A DNA stretch of 64,000 nucleotides from DATFLL01 sp035267785. GTDB lineage: Bacteria; Pseudomonadota; Gammaproteobacteria; DATFLL01. This document shows positions 44,063 through 52,430 of this stretch, one piece after another. Position numbers and translations under genes: made by a program. Numbering within the stretch: position 1 is the stretch's first letter; each line of letters starts with the position of its first letter. The stretch is taken from positions 46,124 to 110,123 of the forward strand of contig DATFLL010000039.1 of the NCBI GenBank assembly GCA_035267785.1. The letters run 5' to 3'. The notes under the pieces were generated by a model. It was not told the DNA's origin. It saw only the letters and a program-made list of their open reading frames with translations, and did no database searches.

Positions 44063-45366
44063 CTGCGGATCGCTCAGTCGCCGTCAACGCCCTGAACCGC
44101 CGGTTCATGCTCGACTATCCCCTCGAGGCCGCAAAGCGGCTGGAGGAGCTGCCAGGCGATGAGGTCGCGGCGATGCTCGCCGTCGAGCCCCTGGACGTGG
44201 TACTTCCGGTTTGGAATGCACTCAGCCCGGATGCCGCGGAGACGGTGTTGCCGCACCTGCCCGACGAGAGCGTACGCCGGCTCATCGCGGAGCTCGAGCC
44301 GGCGCGCAGCATCGCCCTGCTCAATCGCCTGGATACTGCCGCCCGCGAGCGCTGTCTGTCGATTCTCGACCGGCCGGTCGCGAGCGAACTGAGGAAACTC
44401 CTGGAATACGCCCCCGCGACGGCAGGCCAGCTCATGGACCCCAGGGTGTTGCATTTTCGCGGCGATATGGCGGTGCATCAGGTGCTGGAGAAATTGCGGG
44501 CCGGAGCACGCCGCGGGCTGCGCGAGATATTCGTGGTGGACGCGGGCCATAGGCCGGCCGGGCGCGTGGACGTGCAAGACCTGGCCATGGCGGATCCCGA
44601 GCAAACGCTAGATCAACTCATCAGGCCCATCGCCGCCGTTGTCACGGACCTGGAGTCCCGCGACGAAGTGGTGAGCCGGCTCGAAAAGTCGGGCGTTACC
44701 GAGCTCCCGGTCGTCGACTATTCGGGACAATTCGTCGGGGTCATTCGCCAATCAGGTCTGGTCAGCGCGGTCGAACAGGAAGTGAGCCTGGATATCCAGA
44801 CCATGGTCGGCGCCAGCCGCGATGAGCGCGCGCTCTCCAAGGCTTCTTTCGCGGTACGAAAACGTCTGCCCTGGCTGGAAATCAACCTGGTGACCGCCTT
44901 CCTCGCCGCTTCGGTGGTCGGCCTGTTCGAGAGCACTATCGCCAAATTCACGGCCCTGGCCGTACTGCTGCCCGTGGTCGCGGGCCAATCCGGCAATGCC
45001 GGCGCACAGGCGCTGGCCGTGACCATGCGCGGCCTGGCCCTGCGGGAAATCGGAATGCGTCATTGGCTGAAAGTCGTCATCAAGGAGGTACAGGCAGGAT
45101 TTCTAAACGGGGTAGCCATCGCCTTGACCACGGCCCTGGGAGTCTACGTGTGGAGTGGCTCGCACGGGTTGGCCCTCGTGATATCGGTATCGATGGTCAT
45201 CGCCATGGTCGCGGCCGGCTTTGCCGGAGCGATCATACCGATTCTGCTGACCCGGTTCGGACAAGACCCGGCCCAATCCTCATCCATCGTGTTGACCACG
45301 GTCACGGATGTGGTCGGCTTTTTCTCCTTCCTTGGTATCGCCACCCTGCTCGCCGGACTGCTCTAG
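44059..45366 (+). CDS. mgtE: Magnesium transporter MgtE
   Basis: MgtE is a homodimeric Mg2+ channel gated by its cytoplasmic Mg-binding N and CBS domains. The 435-residue protein has the N domain (about 1-115), a CBS pair (about 120-245) and five membrane helices with the pore motifs PVVAGQSGNAGAQALAVTMRG and FAGAIIPILLTRFGQDPAQ. Everything needed for transport is present. Start ATG 44059 overlaps the stop of the solo MgtE-N/CBS gene. Confidence 0.92.
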   Translation: MTADRSVAVNALNRRFMLDYPLEAAKRLEELPGDEVAAMLAVEPLDVVLPVWNALSPDAAETVLPHLPDESVRRLIAELEPARSIALLNRLDTAARERCLSILDRPVASELRKLLEYAPATAGQLMDPRVLHFRGDMAVHQVLEKLRAGARRGLREIFVVDAGHRPAGRVDVQDLAMADPEQTLDQLIRPIAAVVTDLESRDEVVSRLEKSGVTELPVVDYSGQFVGVIRQSGLVSAVEQEVSLDIQTMVGASRDERALSKASFAVRKRLPWLEINLVTAFLAASVVGLFESTIAKFTALAVLLPVVAGQSGNAGAQALAVTMRGLALREIGMRHWLKVVIKEVQAGFLNGVAIALTTALGVYVWSGSHGLALVISVSMVIAMVAAGFAGAIIPILLTRFGQDPAQSSSIVLTTVTDVVGFFSFLGIATLLAGLL

Positions 45367-45866
45367 GTCCTTCGCTCGCCTTGGCGTTGATGCGCCATTG
45401 GGATTCGCATGGCGACAGCGCGGGTAATCGGCGCACAACCGCCCACAGCGGCAGACGCGCGGCTGGCGAGCCGGCGAGGCTTTGACGCCACGGCGCTGCG
45501 TTGTGCTACTTCTGTCCATGGCCTTTTGGCATAGTTCATTGTCGCCCGGCGCGGCGTCACCGGCGCGCCGGTCAATCGTAGCAGACAGCTGCGCCCCGTC
45601 CCAACACGGGTCAACTCGGTCAGCGGATTCCATCGAAAGCCGCACTCAAATCACATGAGCGAACCGAATCCGGCGATTCCTCTTCCCTGCGGACTTCGAT
45701 TTAGCGATCGCCTCGCGCGAGAGATGTCGGCTGCACTGGCCGTTAAGATTTTGTTATTGCCACTGCGCCGCGGTGAACTCCCGCTCGGTTGGTACGGTCA
45801 TACTGGGAAACCAAGCGACATCCTCCGCTTCGCTGCCCTCGGCCCGCGGACGCCCCTGTGCCATAG
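45367..45866. other. Non-coding stretch between mgtE and the cydA remnant
   Basis: Five hundred bases with no recognisable protein in any frame; short frames lack family resemblance. It most likely includes the junction where the bulk of the second cydA was lost. No inverted repeats or target duplications marking an insertion were seen. Confidence 0.4.
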
Positions 45867-46058
45867 GGCCGACAACTCGGCTTCTATACCCTGTTGCTCA
45901 TCATCGAGATGTGGCTGATGTTTCGACTCGCCCGACAAGGCTTCGGCAGCCTGCACACGGGTCGATACGATTTCGAATTCGGCCGGGCCGCACAACCTTG
46001 GCGGCCCCGCTTCAGTCCCCAAGCAGTCTCTGCCGCCATGAGGGAGATAGGTAGATGA
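45867..46058 (+). pseudogene. cydA: C-terminal remnant of a second cydA
   Basis: Downstream of an in-frame TAG at 45864, the frame reads GFYTLLLIIEMWLMFRLARQ, then SLHTGRYDFEFG, and stops at TGA 46056. This corresponds to the last helix and tail of E. coli-type CydA (YTLFLVAEMYLMFKFARLGP, SLKTGRYHFE). Only about the last 60 residues remain; no other cydA sequence is seen upstream in any frame. The tail still overlaps the following cydB start by ATGA, as expected of an original cydA-cydB pair. It is not a gene by itself. Confidence 0.82.
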
Positions 46059-47197
46059 TCCTCGATTATGAAACGCTCAAGATCGTGTGGTGGCTGCTCA
46101 TCGGCCTGCTACTCATCGGCTTCGTGGTCATCGATGGTTTTGACATGGGCGCCGCGGTGCTGCTGCCTTTCCTTGGCAGGAACGACGAACAACGGCGGGC
46201 CATCATCAAAACCATCGGCGCGCACTGGGACGGGAACCAGGTCTGGTTCATTATGGCGAGCGGGGCCATCTTCACCGCCTGGCCGACGGTACACGGTGTG
46301 GCCTCCGCGGACTTTTACGCGGCCATTCTGCTGCTTCTATTTGCGTTGTTCTTCCGCCCCGTGGCATTCGACCACCGCGGTAAGATAGAGGATCCGCGTC
46401 GGCGGCGCAGTTGGGACTGGGCTGTGTTCGCCGGCGGCGCGGTCCCGGCGCTCGCATTCGGCCTGGCCTTCGGCAATCTCCTGCACGGCGTGCCCTTCCA
46501 ATACGACGATTTTATGCGCCCCAGCTACACGGGCTCGTGGTGGGGCCTGCTCAACCCCTTTGCTCTGCTCACCGGTGTTGTCAGCCTGTCCATGCTGGTC
46601 ATGCACGGCGCGGTCTGGCTGCAGATATGCGCCGATGAGCCGGTCGAATCCCGCGCCCGCACCGCCGTCAAGGTTGCCGCCATCGTACTCATCATCACCT
46701 TCGCCATCGCCGGTCTGTGGGTGGCTTACGGCATGCGGGGCTATCGGGTCATCTCGATCACCGACATCGCCGGTGCGCCCGATCCGACCGCCAAGACGGT
46801 GATCACCGCCGTGGGGGCATGGTTGGCCAACTACAAACGGTATCCTTGGACGACGCTCGCGCCGATCATCGGATTCGCCGGCGCAGTGTTGACGATCATT
46901 CTGTCGGGAACCCGTCGTCCAGGACTCGCCGTTGTCACCAGCGCCTTGTCGATGACCGGCGTAATCCTGACCGCAGGGTTCTCGATGTTCCCATTTATTA
47001 TGCCCTCGAGTACCCAGCCGAGCGTCAGCCTGACCGTCTGGGACGCGGCGTCGAGCCATCTGACGTTGATGGTGATGTTCTGGGCAGCCGCAATCTTTGT
47101 GCCCATCATCCTGGTCTACACAGTCTGGGCCTACTATTCCAAGTGGGGCAAGGTCACCGCACAGCGGATCCAAGACAATACGCACTCGGCCTATTAG
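46055..47197 (+). CDS. cydB: Cytochrome bd oxidase subunit II, second copy, without an intact cydA
   Basis: The 380-residue protein is intact and closely follows the E. coli CydB pattern (MILDYETLKIVWWLLIGLLL start, GAHWDGNQVWFI, FFRPVAFDHRGKIED, PSSTQPSVSLTVWDAASS, NTHSAY end). It starts inside the cydA remnant stop (ATGA), with AGGGAG upstream. Without its own CydA it either pairs with the CydA encoded at 23783-25360 or is unused. The reading frame has no lesion, so loss of cydA may be recent or the gene may be under selection. Confidence 0.85.
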   Translation: MILDYETLKIVWWLLIGLLLIGFVVIDGFDMGAAVLLPFLGRNDEQRRAIIKTIGAHWDGNQVWFIMASGAIFTAWPTVHGVASADFYAAILLLLFALFFRPVAFDHRGKIEDPRRRRSWDWAVFAGGAVPALAFGLAFGNLLHGVPFQYDDFMRPSYTGSWWGLLNPFALLTGVVSLSMLVMHGAVWLQICADEPVESRARTAVKVAAIVLIITFAIAGLWVAYGMRGYRVISITDIAGAPDPTAKTVITAVGAWLANYKRYPWTTLAPIIGFAGAVLTIILSGTRRPGLAVVTSALSMTGVILTAGFSMFPFIMPSSTQPSVSLTVWDAASSHLTLMVMFWAAAIFVPIILVYTVWAYYSKWGKVTAQRIQDNTHSAY

Positions 47198-47228
47198 CCG
47201 GGCCCGAGCGAATCGGAGGCATTGCACA

Positions 47229-47492
47229 ATGTCGTACTTTATCTGGAGCCTCGATGTATTGGTCGCCGTATCGGCCGGCGTCATCGACGTTCCACGGCAT
47301 GATTGGAGACGCGGGCACGGAAGACTGAGAGTGCCCAACGGTGCGCCCTATCGGTCGCCTCCCACGTGGCGTTGGTTCCGACGGTCGTGTCCCCGTACGC
47401 GCCCGACCTACCCTCCGGTGCGGTGTAATGTTCTAAGACGACACGCCCACGGGCCGCGTCGCATCCGAATCGCTCCATTGTTATACTCTTAG
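47229..47492 (+). CDS. CydX-like small protein with abnormal C-terminal extension
   Basis: ATG 47229 follows GGAGG by nine bases and lies 31 bases after cydB. The first about 21 residues, MSYFIWSLDVLVAVSAGVID, resemble CydX (WYFAWILG, helix, GVI). After residue 22 the frame becomes Arg/Pro-rich (PRHDWRRGHGRLRV) and unlike any CydX tail, running to 87 residues. The tail probably results from a lost stop or a frameshift. It supports the view that this was a complete cydABX operon now decaying. Confidence 0.6.
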   Translation: MSYFIWSLDVLVAVSAGVIDVPRHDWRRGHGRLRVPNGAPYRSPPTWRWFRRSCPRTRPTYPPVRCNVLRRHAHGPRRIRIAPLLYS

Positions 47493-47571
47493 TCTCCCGT
47501 TGGCGGCGGGGCGTGACGTTCTCGGGCGCCGGCCGGCCAACCTCACTTCGCGGCAGCACAGACTCGCCACC

Positions 47572-48882
47572 ATGGACGCTCCCCACAAGATCGTCATCGT
47601 CGGCGGCGGCGCCGGCGGACTCGAACTCGCCACCCACCTGGGCAACCGACTGGGGCGCCGCGCTCATGCGGAGGTTACGCTCGTCGATGCCGAATGGACC
47701 CACGTGTGGAAACCGCTGTTGCACGAGGTAGCGGCCGGTTCGCTCGATGTCGGTGAGAACGCGCTGGAATTTCTGGCTCAAGCCAGGCGCCACCATTTCC
47801 GCTTCCGGCTCGGGTACGTCGACGGGGTCGATCGCGACGCGCGTCGAGTCGGCCTGGCGCCGATGTACAATGACCACGGTCAGGAAATCACCCCGCGCCG
47901 CACCTTACCCTACGACACGCTTGTCCTGGCGGTCGGCAGTGTCACCAACGACCTCGGCGTCGAAGGCGTGCAGGAGCACTGCCTGTTCCTGGACACGACG
48001 CGTCAGGCCGAGCGCTTTCAGCAGACGCTGCTCGGGCGGCTGCTGCACGCCCATGCCCAGGGCGGGCCGCGCGCGCCCAGCGAGCTCGACGTAGCCATCG
48101 TCGGCGGCGGTGCGACGGGCGTGGAGCTCAGCGCCCAACTGCACGACGTCACGCGCCAACTTGCCGCCTACGGTCTCGACGAGCTGCGGCCCGACGAACA
48201 TATTCGCTTGCACGTCATCCAGGCCGGACCGCGGCTGGTACCGGCCCTGCCCGAGCGGTTGTCCGCGGCAACCGCACGCGCGCTGGAAGACCTCGGAATC
48301 CGGGTACACTGCAACAGCCGCGTCAGCAAGGTCACGGCCGAAGGCGTCTATACGAACGACGACGAATTCATCCCCGCCGCCATCAAGGTCTGGGCCGCCG
48401 GCATCAAAGCCCCCGACTGGCTCGGTTCCATCGACGGTCTGGAAACGACGAAAGGCAATCAGATCCGGGTCGAGCGCTCACTGCAATCGACGGCGGACGA
48501 GAACATCTTTGCCCTGGGAGACTGTGCGGCGTGTCCGCGTTCCGATGATGACGATTGGGTCCCGCCGCGGGCCCAGGCTGCTCATCAGGAGGCGGCTTTT
48601 CTTGCGCGCGGACTGCGCGCGCGTTTGTCCGGCAAACCTCTGCCGCAGTATCGCTATCGCGACTACGGCTCGTTGATCGCCCTGGGCCGCTACACCACCG
48701 TCGGCAGCCTCATGGGTTCGCTGATCGGCACCATCGGCGTCTCCGGCACTTTCGCCCGTCTGATCTACCTGTGGCTCTACAAGAGCCACCAGATCACACT
48801 GCATGGCTGGACACGTACGATACTGCTCAATATTGCCAATCTGCTGCGACGCGGCGTCGACCCCCGCATCAAGTTGCACTGA
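47572..48882 (+). CDS. ndh: Type II NADH dehydrogenase (NDH-2)
   Basis: NDH-2 is a single-subunit, non-proton-pumping NADH:quinone oxidoreductase on the inner membrane. ATG 47572 gives 436 residues with an FAD-binding start (IVIVGGGAGGLELATHLG), an NADH-binding repeat (VAIVGGGATGVELSAQL), the flavin-contact GDCAACP, and a C-terminal amphipathic membrane-anchoring region. It follows the decayed cyd operon; NDH-2 and bd oxidase commonly work together under microaerobic growth. Confidence 0.9.
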   Translation: MDAPHKIVIVGGGAGGLELATHLGNRLGRRAHAEVTLVDAEWTHVWKPLLHEVAAGSLDVGENALEFLAQARRHHFRFRLGYVDGVDRDARRVGLAPMYNDHGQEITPRRTLPYDTLVLAVGSVTNDLGVEGVQEHCLFLDTTRQAERFQQTLLGRLLHAHAQGGPRAPSELDVAIVGGGATGVELSAQLHDVTRQLAAYGLDELRPDEHIRLHVIQAGPRLVPALPERLSAATARALEDLGIRVHCNSRVSKVTAEGVYTNDDEFIPAAIKVWAAGIKAPDWLGSIDGLETTKGNQIRVERSLQSTADENIFALGDCAACPRSDDDDWVPPRAQAAHQEAAFLARGLRARLSGKPLPQYRYRDYGSLIALGRYTTVGSLMGSLIGTIGVSGTFARLIYLWLYKSHQITLHGWTRTILLNIANLLRRGVDPRIKLH

Positions 48883-48902
48883 CGCCTGCGGCCGACAGCC
48901 TG

Positions 48903-49700
48903 CTAAGGGCGAAGCCGATAATCCACCGGCACGCGAAAGCTCATGGCCTGACCCGCCAACAACGGGCGCGCCGCCGGCAGCCGGCCAATCGAATCGGCGC
49001 TGCGCCGGGCCGCGCGGTCCAGGATACGAAAGCCGGAGCCTTTCAGCACATGCGCATCGCCGACGTGCCCGTCGGCCGCCACGCGCACGCGCAACACCAC
49101 GTGCCCTTCCCAGCTGTTCTGCATCGCAAGGGCAGGATAGCGAAAGCGATGCCGCAGCGCCCGGCGCAGCAACGCGGCGACCGCCGGCACATCGGGTGCC
49201 CGCCCGGCCGGCACTGCGGCGCCTGCCTCGCCCGATTCACGATAGGCGAGCCCGTCCGCCGGTGTCCGACGCGGGGCCGGCGATTCGGGGGACGGGGGCG
49301 GCGCCGTGTTATCCAGGGGATCCGCGGTCGAGGCCGGCGGCCGCGGTGTCCTGCGCGTGGCGTGCCGGCTCGAGGCACGGGCGCTTTGCGATTGCACTGG
49401 ATATGAACGCCCGGTGCGAGGCCGAGCCTTCGCGGGCACCGTCGGCGACGGCTTGCGCTTCGGGCGCCGGCGCTCACGCGCATGATTGTCCGCAATCGTT
49501 TTCCGTGCCCTGCCCTCTGAGCCCGACAGATACACCGCCAGAGGCCGTGGCGGCCCGTAGGACCCGATGCCACCGTCAAGCCCCGGCGCCAGCCACAATG
49601 CCAGTGCGTGCAAGGCCACCGAGACCAAAATGAACGCGAGCAAACGGCGGGAACAACGCCAGGGTTCGTCGGGACGCAGATTGGGAATTGCTGTGTTCAT
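48903..49700 (-). CDS. TonB-family energy transducer dedicated to the adjacent receptor
   Basis: The 265-residue protein has one N-terminal membrane helix (about residues 20-41, FILVSVALHALALWL), a long Pro/Arg/Ser-rich periplasmic linker, and a C-terminal TonB domain (YPALAMQNSWEGHVVLRVRV, then GSGFRILDRAARRSADSIG). It follows the receptor gene after 24 bases. TonB couples inner-membrane proton motive force to receptor transport and requires ExbB/ExbD, which are not in the window. Confidence 0.85.
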   Translation of the reverse strand: MNTAIPNLRPDEPWRCSRRLLAFILVSVALHALALWLAPGLDGGIGSYGPPRPLAVYLSGSEGRARKTIADNHARERRRPKRKPSPTVPAKARPRTGRSYPVQSQSARASSRHATRRTPRPPASTADPLDNTAPPPSPESPAPRRTPADGLAYRESGEAGAAVPAGRAPDVPAVAALLRRALRHRFRYPALAMQNSWEGHVVLRVRVAADGHVGDAHVLKGSGFRILDRAARRSADSIGRLPAARPLLAGQAMSFRVPVDYRLRP

Positions 49701-49724
49701 AGCGTCGACCGATCACTGCCCCCG

Positions 49725-51773
49725 CTACAGGTTCAGGCGGACACCCGCATACAGCGAACGCCCGGGCATGGGCATGCCATAGCTCTGCGCATAATTCCTG
49801 TCGAACAGATTGCTGGCCCGAACGTACGCGGCGGCTCCCCGGAAGGGACCGGCGAAGCGATAACCGAGTATCGCATCGACTGTGGTATACGAGTCCAGCG
49901 CTGCCTTTTGCACGGGTGTTGTACGCGAGTAATAGTACTGATGACCGACCCGCAGCGCCGATAGGCTGCCGTACCAGCCCCGGCGGGGGGCGTAGGCCAG
50001 CATCGCACTCACGGTGTAGCTGGGGCGGTACTGCAGCTCCCGTCGGCTCGTGCCCGTCGACTCGTCACGGCTCCACAGATAGGCGTAGCCCATCTTCAGA
50101 TGCCAATTCCTGCCCATTCGGGTGCGGGTATGGAGGTCGAGCCCCCGAAAGCGATACTGTTCATAGTTTTCGAAACGGTTCGTCGTCGCGTCCTTCTCGA
50201 TGAAGTTCTTCACCTTCATGCTGTAGGCACTGGCACTGAAATCGGTGTCCTTCGACCACCGCGTATCGATGCCGACTTCGTAGTTCAGCGAACGCTCGGG
50301 CTGAAGGTCCGTGTTGCCCGAGGTGGCGTCATAGAGCTGACGGATCGAAGGCAGGCGTATCTTTCGCGCCACCGACAGATGCGCCCGGCTCGCGCTGCCG
50401 ACGCTGCGATAAAGCCCGGCCACGAAGCTGTCGGCCGAAAAGTCGCCTTCGGTCCGCCGCTGGACGTGACGGCCCGCGCCGAGGACCAGGCCCGTCCGGG
50501 CCCAGGGTTTGACGTCGTACTGCAATGCGACCGACCCCACGTCGACGTGGCGGCTGTCATCGACGGTACGGAGCGCGTAGGTGGTGCTTCCACCGCCGCC
50601 GCCACCGCCCCCTCCGCCTCCTCCGCCAACGGGCACGTCGCGGATGAAGCCGGCTTCCGACCAACGTTCGCGGCGCGCATCGACAGCGGCGCCGAGGTGG
50701 CCACCGGCGAGGTTCTGCCAGTTCACCTGGGCATGTCCGCCCGTGGTCAACGTCTCCTGCTGGGTGCTCGCACTGCCGTGGTTCAGGAAGGAGTTGAAAT
50801 TCGCATCGTCGTATATGCTGTCCTGCTGCCATTGGTCGTTGACGTACAGCCAGTCGCGCATACTCCAGGTGCCGGCCGGCGTGTAATTGGCAACGCCCTG
50901 GACGGTGTAGCCGTTCAGGCCCGTGATGCGCTCGTACTTGGGTTTGTGCGCAAAGGGATCCGTCTTGGGGTCCAGCGTGCTCGGCGGGATACCGTAGTCG
51001 CCGTTGACGTGCGTCATCGTCAGGCCGTATTGCCATGAGCTGTCGGGCGTATACAGCAGGTTCGCGTAGACATTGTTGAAGCGTTGGTCGCTGTTGATCC
51101 GTTTGTTCGTCGGTTGGAGCGGCGTCGGCTGAAAATCGCCGGACAGGGTGTAGTCGTCTCGAGCCCGGTGCTCGGCGGACACGAAGGTCGAGACATTGCC
51201 GCTGCTCGCCGAGACTTCCCCGGCCACGCGGCGGTAGCCGTTCGAACCGCCTTCGACGCCGATGCGTCCATGCGTGGCCCCATGGCCCTTACGGGTGATG
51301 ACGTCGATGACGCCGGCCATGGCCCCGTCCCCGTAGAGCTCGGAACTGGCGCCGGTCACGAGGCGAATCCGTGCAATCTGGTCTGTGGGAATCAGGCGCG
51401 GGTCGAATTGACCGTCGTAGGTCGAATGTACAGGAACGCCGTTGATCAGGAGTTTGATATCGCGGGTGCGCAGTCCGCGGATATCGATGCGCGGCGTTCC
51501 GTCGCCGCCCACACGTACGCTCACCCCCGGCAGAAGCCGCAGCGCCTCATCCAGCGTGCGCACCCCCTCACGCTTCATATCCTTTCGGGTCACCGTACGC
51601 ACGGTCGCGATCCCCGCGGACCCTGCGCGCTGGCCGCTCACCACGATTTCGCCGAGCGAATAGGCTCCGCTGTCCTGCGCTGCCGCGAAGGCGGGTGCGG
51701 CTGCGCCCAGCAGGAGTACCAAGCCCCCGCAGACAATACGAGATGAACGGTATTGCATGTCCGCTTTTGACAT
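49725..51773 (-). CDS. TonB-dependent outer membrane receptor, substrate unknown
   Basis: The 682-residue protein has a signal peptide (ends near AFAAAQ, residue 33), a TonB-box-like segment (GEIVVSGQR), a plug (TLDEALRLLPGVSV, IDIRGLRTRDIKLLINGVPV), and a 22-strand barrel ending in GRSLYAGVRLNL. A run of 13 glycines (bases 50589-50627) interrupts a barrel loop. BtuB/colicin I receptor-like proteins look similar, but the cargo is not evident: no B12 riboswitch or siderophore gene is nearby. It belongs to the operon starting at 53139. Confidence 0.88.
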   Translation of the reverse strand: MSKADMQYRSSRIVCGGLVLLLGAAAPAFAAAQDSGAYSLGEIVVSGQRAGSAGIATVRTVTRKDMKREGVRTLDEALRLLPGVSVRVGGDGTPRIDIRGLRTRDIKLLINGVPVHSTYDGQFDPRLIPTDQIARIRLVTGASSELYGDGAMAGVIDVITRKGHGATHGRIGVEGGSNGYRRVAGEVSASSGNVSTFVSAEHRARDDYTLSGDFQPTPLQPTNKRINSDQRFNNVYANLLYTPDSSWQYGLTMTHVNGDYGIPPSTLDPKTDPFAHKPKYERITGLNGYTVQGVANYTPAGTWSMRDWLYVNDQWQQDSIYDDANFNSFLNHGSASTQQETLTTGGHAQVNWQNLAGGHLGAAVDARRERWSEAGFIRDVPVGGGGGGGGGGGGGSTTYALRTVDDSRHVDVGSVALQYDVKPWARTGLVLGAGRHVQRRTEGDFSADSFVAGLYRSVGSASRAHLSVARKIRLPSIRQLYDATSGNTDLQPERSLNYEVGIDTRWSKDTDFSASAYSMKVKNFIEKDATTNRFENYEQYRFRGLDLHTRTRMGRNWHLKMGYAYLWSRDESTGTSRRELQYRPSYTVSAMLAYAPRRGWYGSLSALRVGHQYYYSRTTPVQKAALDSYTTVDAILGYRFAGPFRGAAAYVRASNLFDRNYAQSYGMPMPGRSLYAGVRLNL

Positions 51774-51854
51774 TCATGGCCCTTTCTCGCACAGGTTCGA
51801 ATCCAAACCGACGCGGTCCGCAGCACGCGCCGATGACGCGTCAGTTTGGACCCA

Positions 51855-52430
51855 TCAAAACATCCGACCCGTGCGGCGCACGGTCCACGCACCGGTCCTC
51901 GCGCCGATGTACGTGCCGGCGAGCCCGAAGCCCGCGTATGCCCAGATCCATATTCCCAACGGGGCACCGCTCGCCCAACCGTGCGGACCGCTGAAATAGC
52001 CGAGCAATCCGGCCCCCGCGAAGGCCAGCGCTCCTGCCGCCGAAACGGCAACGGCGCCGCGCCACCGCCGCGGAATACAACGGCACAGGAGGTCAAAGGC
52101 GCCTGCCGCGACCAGATAGCCCAGTGGAGCCAGTGGATCGTGCAGGCCCCAGACCGGCAGATAGGCGAATACCAACGCAGACGCACCCACGCCGGTCGCC
52201 GCCCAGCGCCGCTGTGTGCCGACGCTCGCAAACGCGAGCAACGCCATCCACTCGAGTCCATGATGGCCGGGCAGATGCAGCGGCACTCGCAGCCCCGCGT
52301 GCATCACGACGCCTGCGGCCCCAAGCCCAATCAGAAACAGGGCCAAACGCCACGGAGAACCGAAAACACGATCAGAAGCGTTTGATAACGGCGCGGTCGA
52401 TAACCCGCCACTGACAGTCTTCGTCGTCAT
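51855..52430 (-). CDS. Small multi-helix inner membrane protein (possible ECF S-component-like)
   Basis: The 191-residue protein has about six predicted helices and short loops; the segment RVPLHLPGHHGLEWMALLAF is distinctive. It starts at ATG 52430 behind GGAGG with ideal spacing, overlapping the end of the TiaS-like gene by 59 bases. Size and helix number resemble S-components of energy-coupling-factor transporters, which bind vitamins or metals; no ECF ATPase or T-component is encoded in the window. It may be the inner-membrane step for the cargo of the adjacent receptor. The assignment is inference. Confidence 0.55.
   Translation of the reverse strand: MTTKTVSGGLSTAPLSNASDRVFGSPWRLALFLIGLGAAGVVMHAGLRVPLHLPGHHGLEWMALLAFASVGTQRRWAATGVGASALVFAYLPVWGLHDPLAPLGYLVAAGAFDLLCRCIPRRWRGAVAVSAAGALAFAGAGLLGYFSGPHGWASGAPLGIWIWAYAGFGLAGTYIGARTGAWTVRRTGRMF

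Noticed and set aside
45655..45918. Plus-strand frame of 87 codons upstream of the orphan cydB
   Set aside because: It has no family resemblance, overlaps the cydA remnant in a different frame, and has no convincing ribosome binding site.
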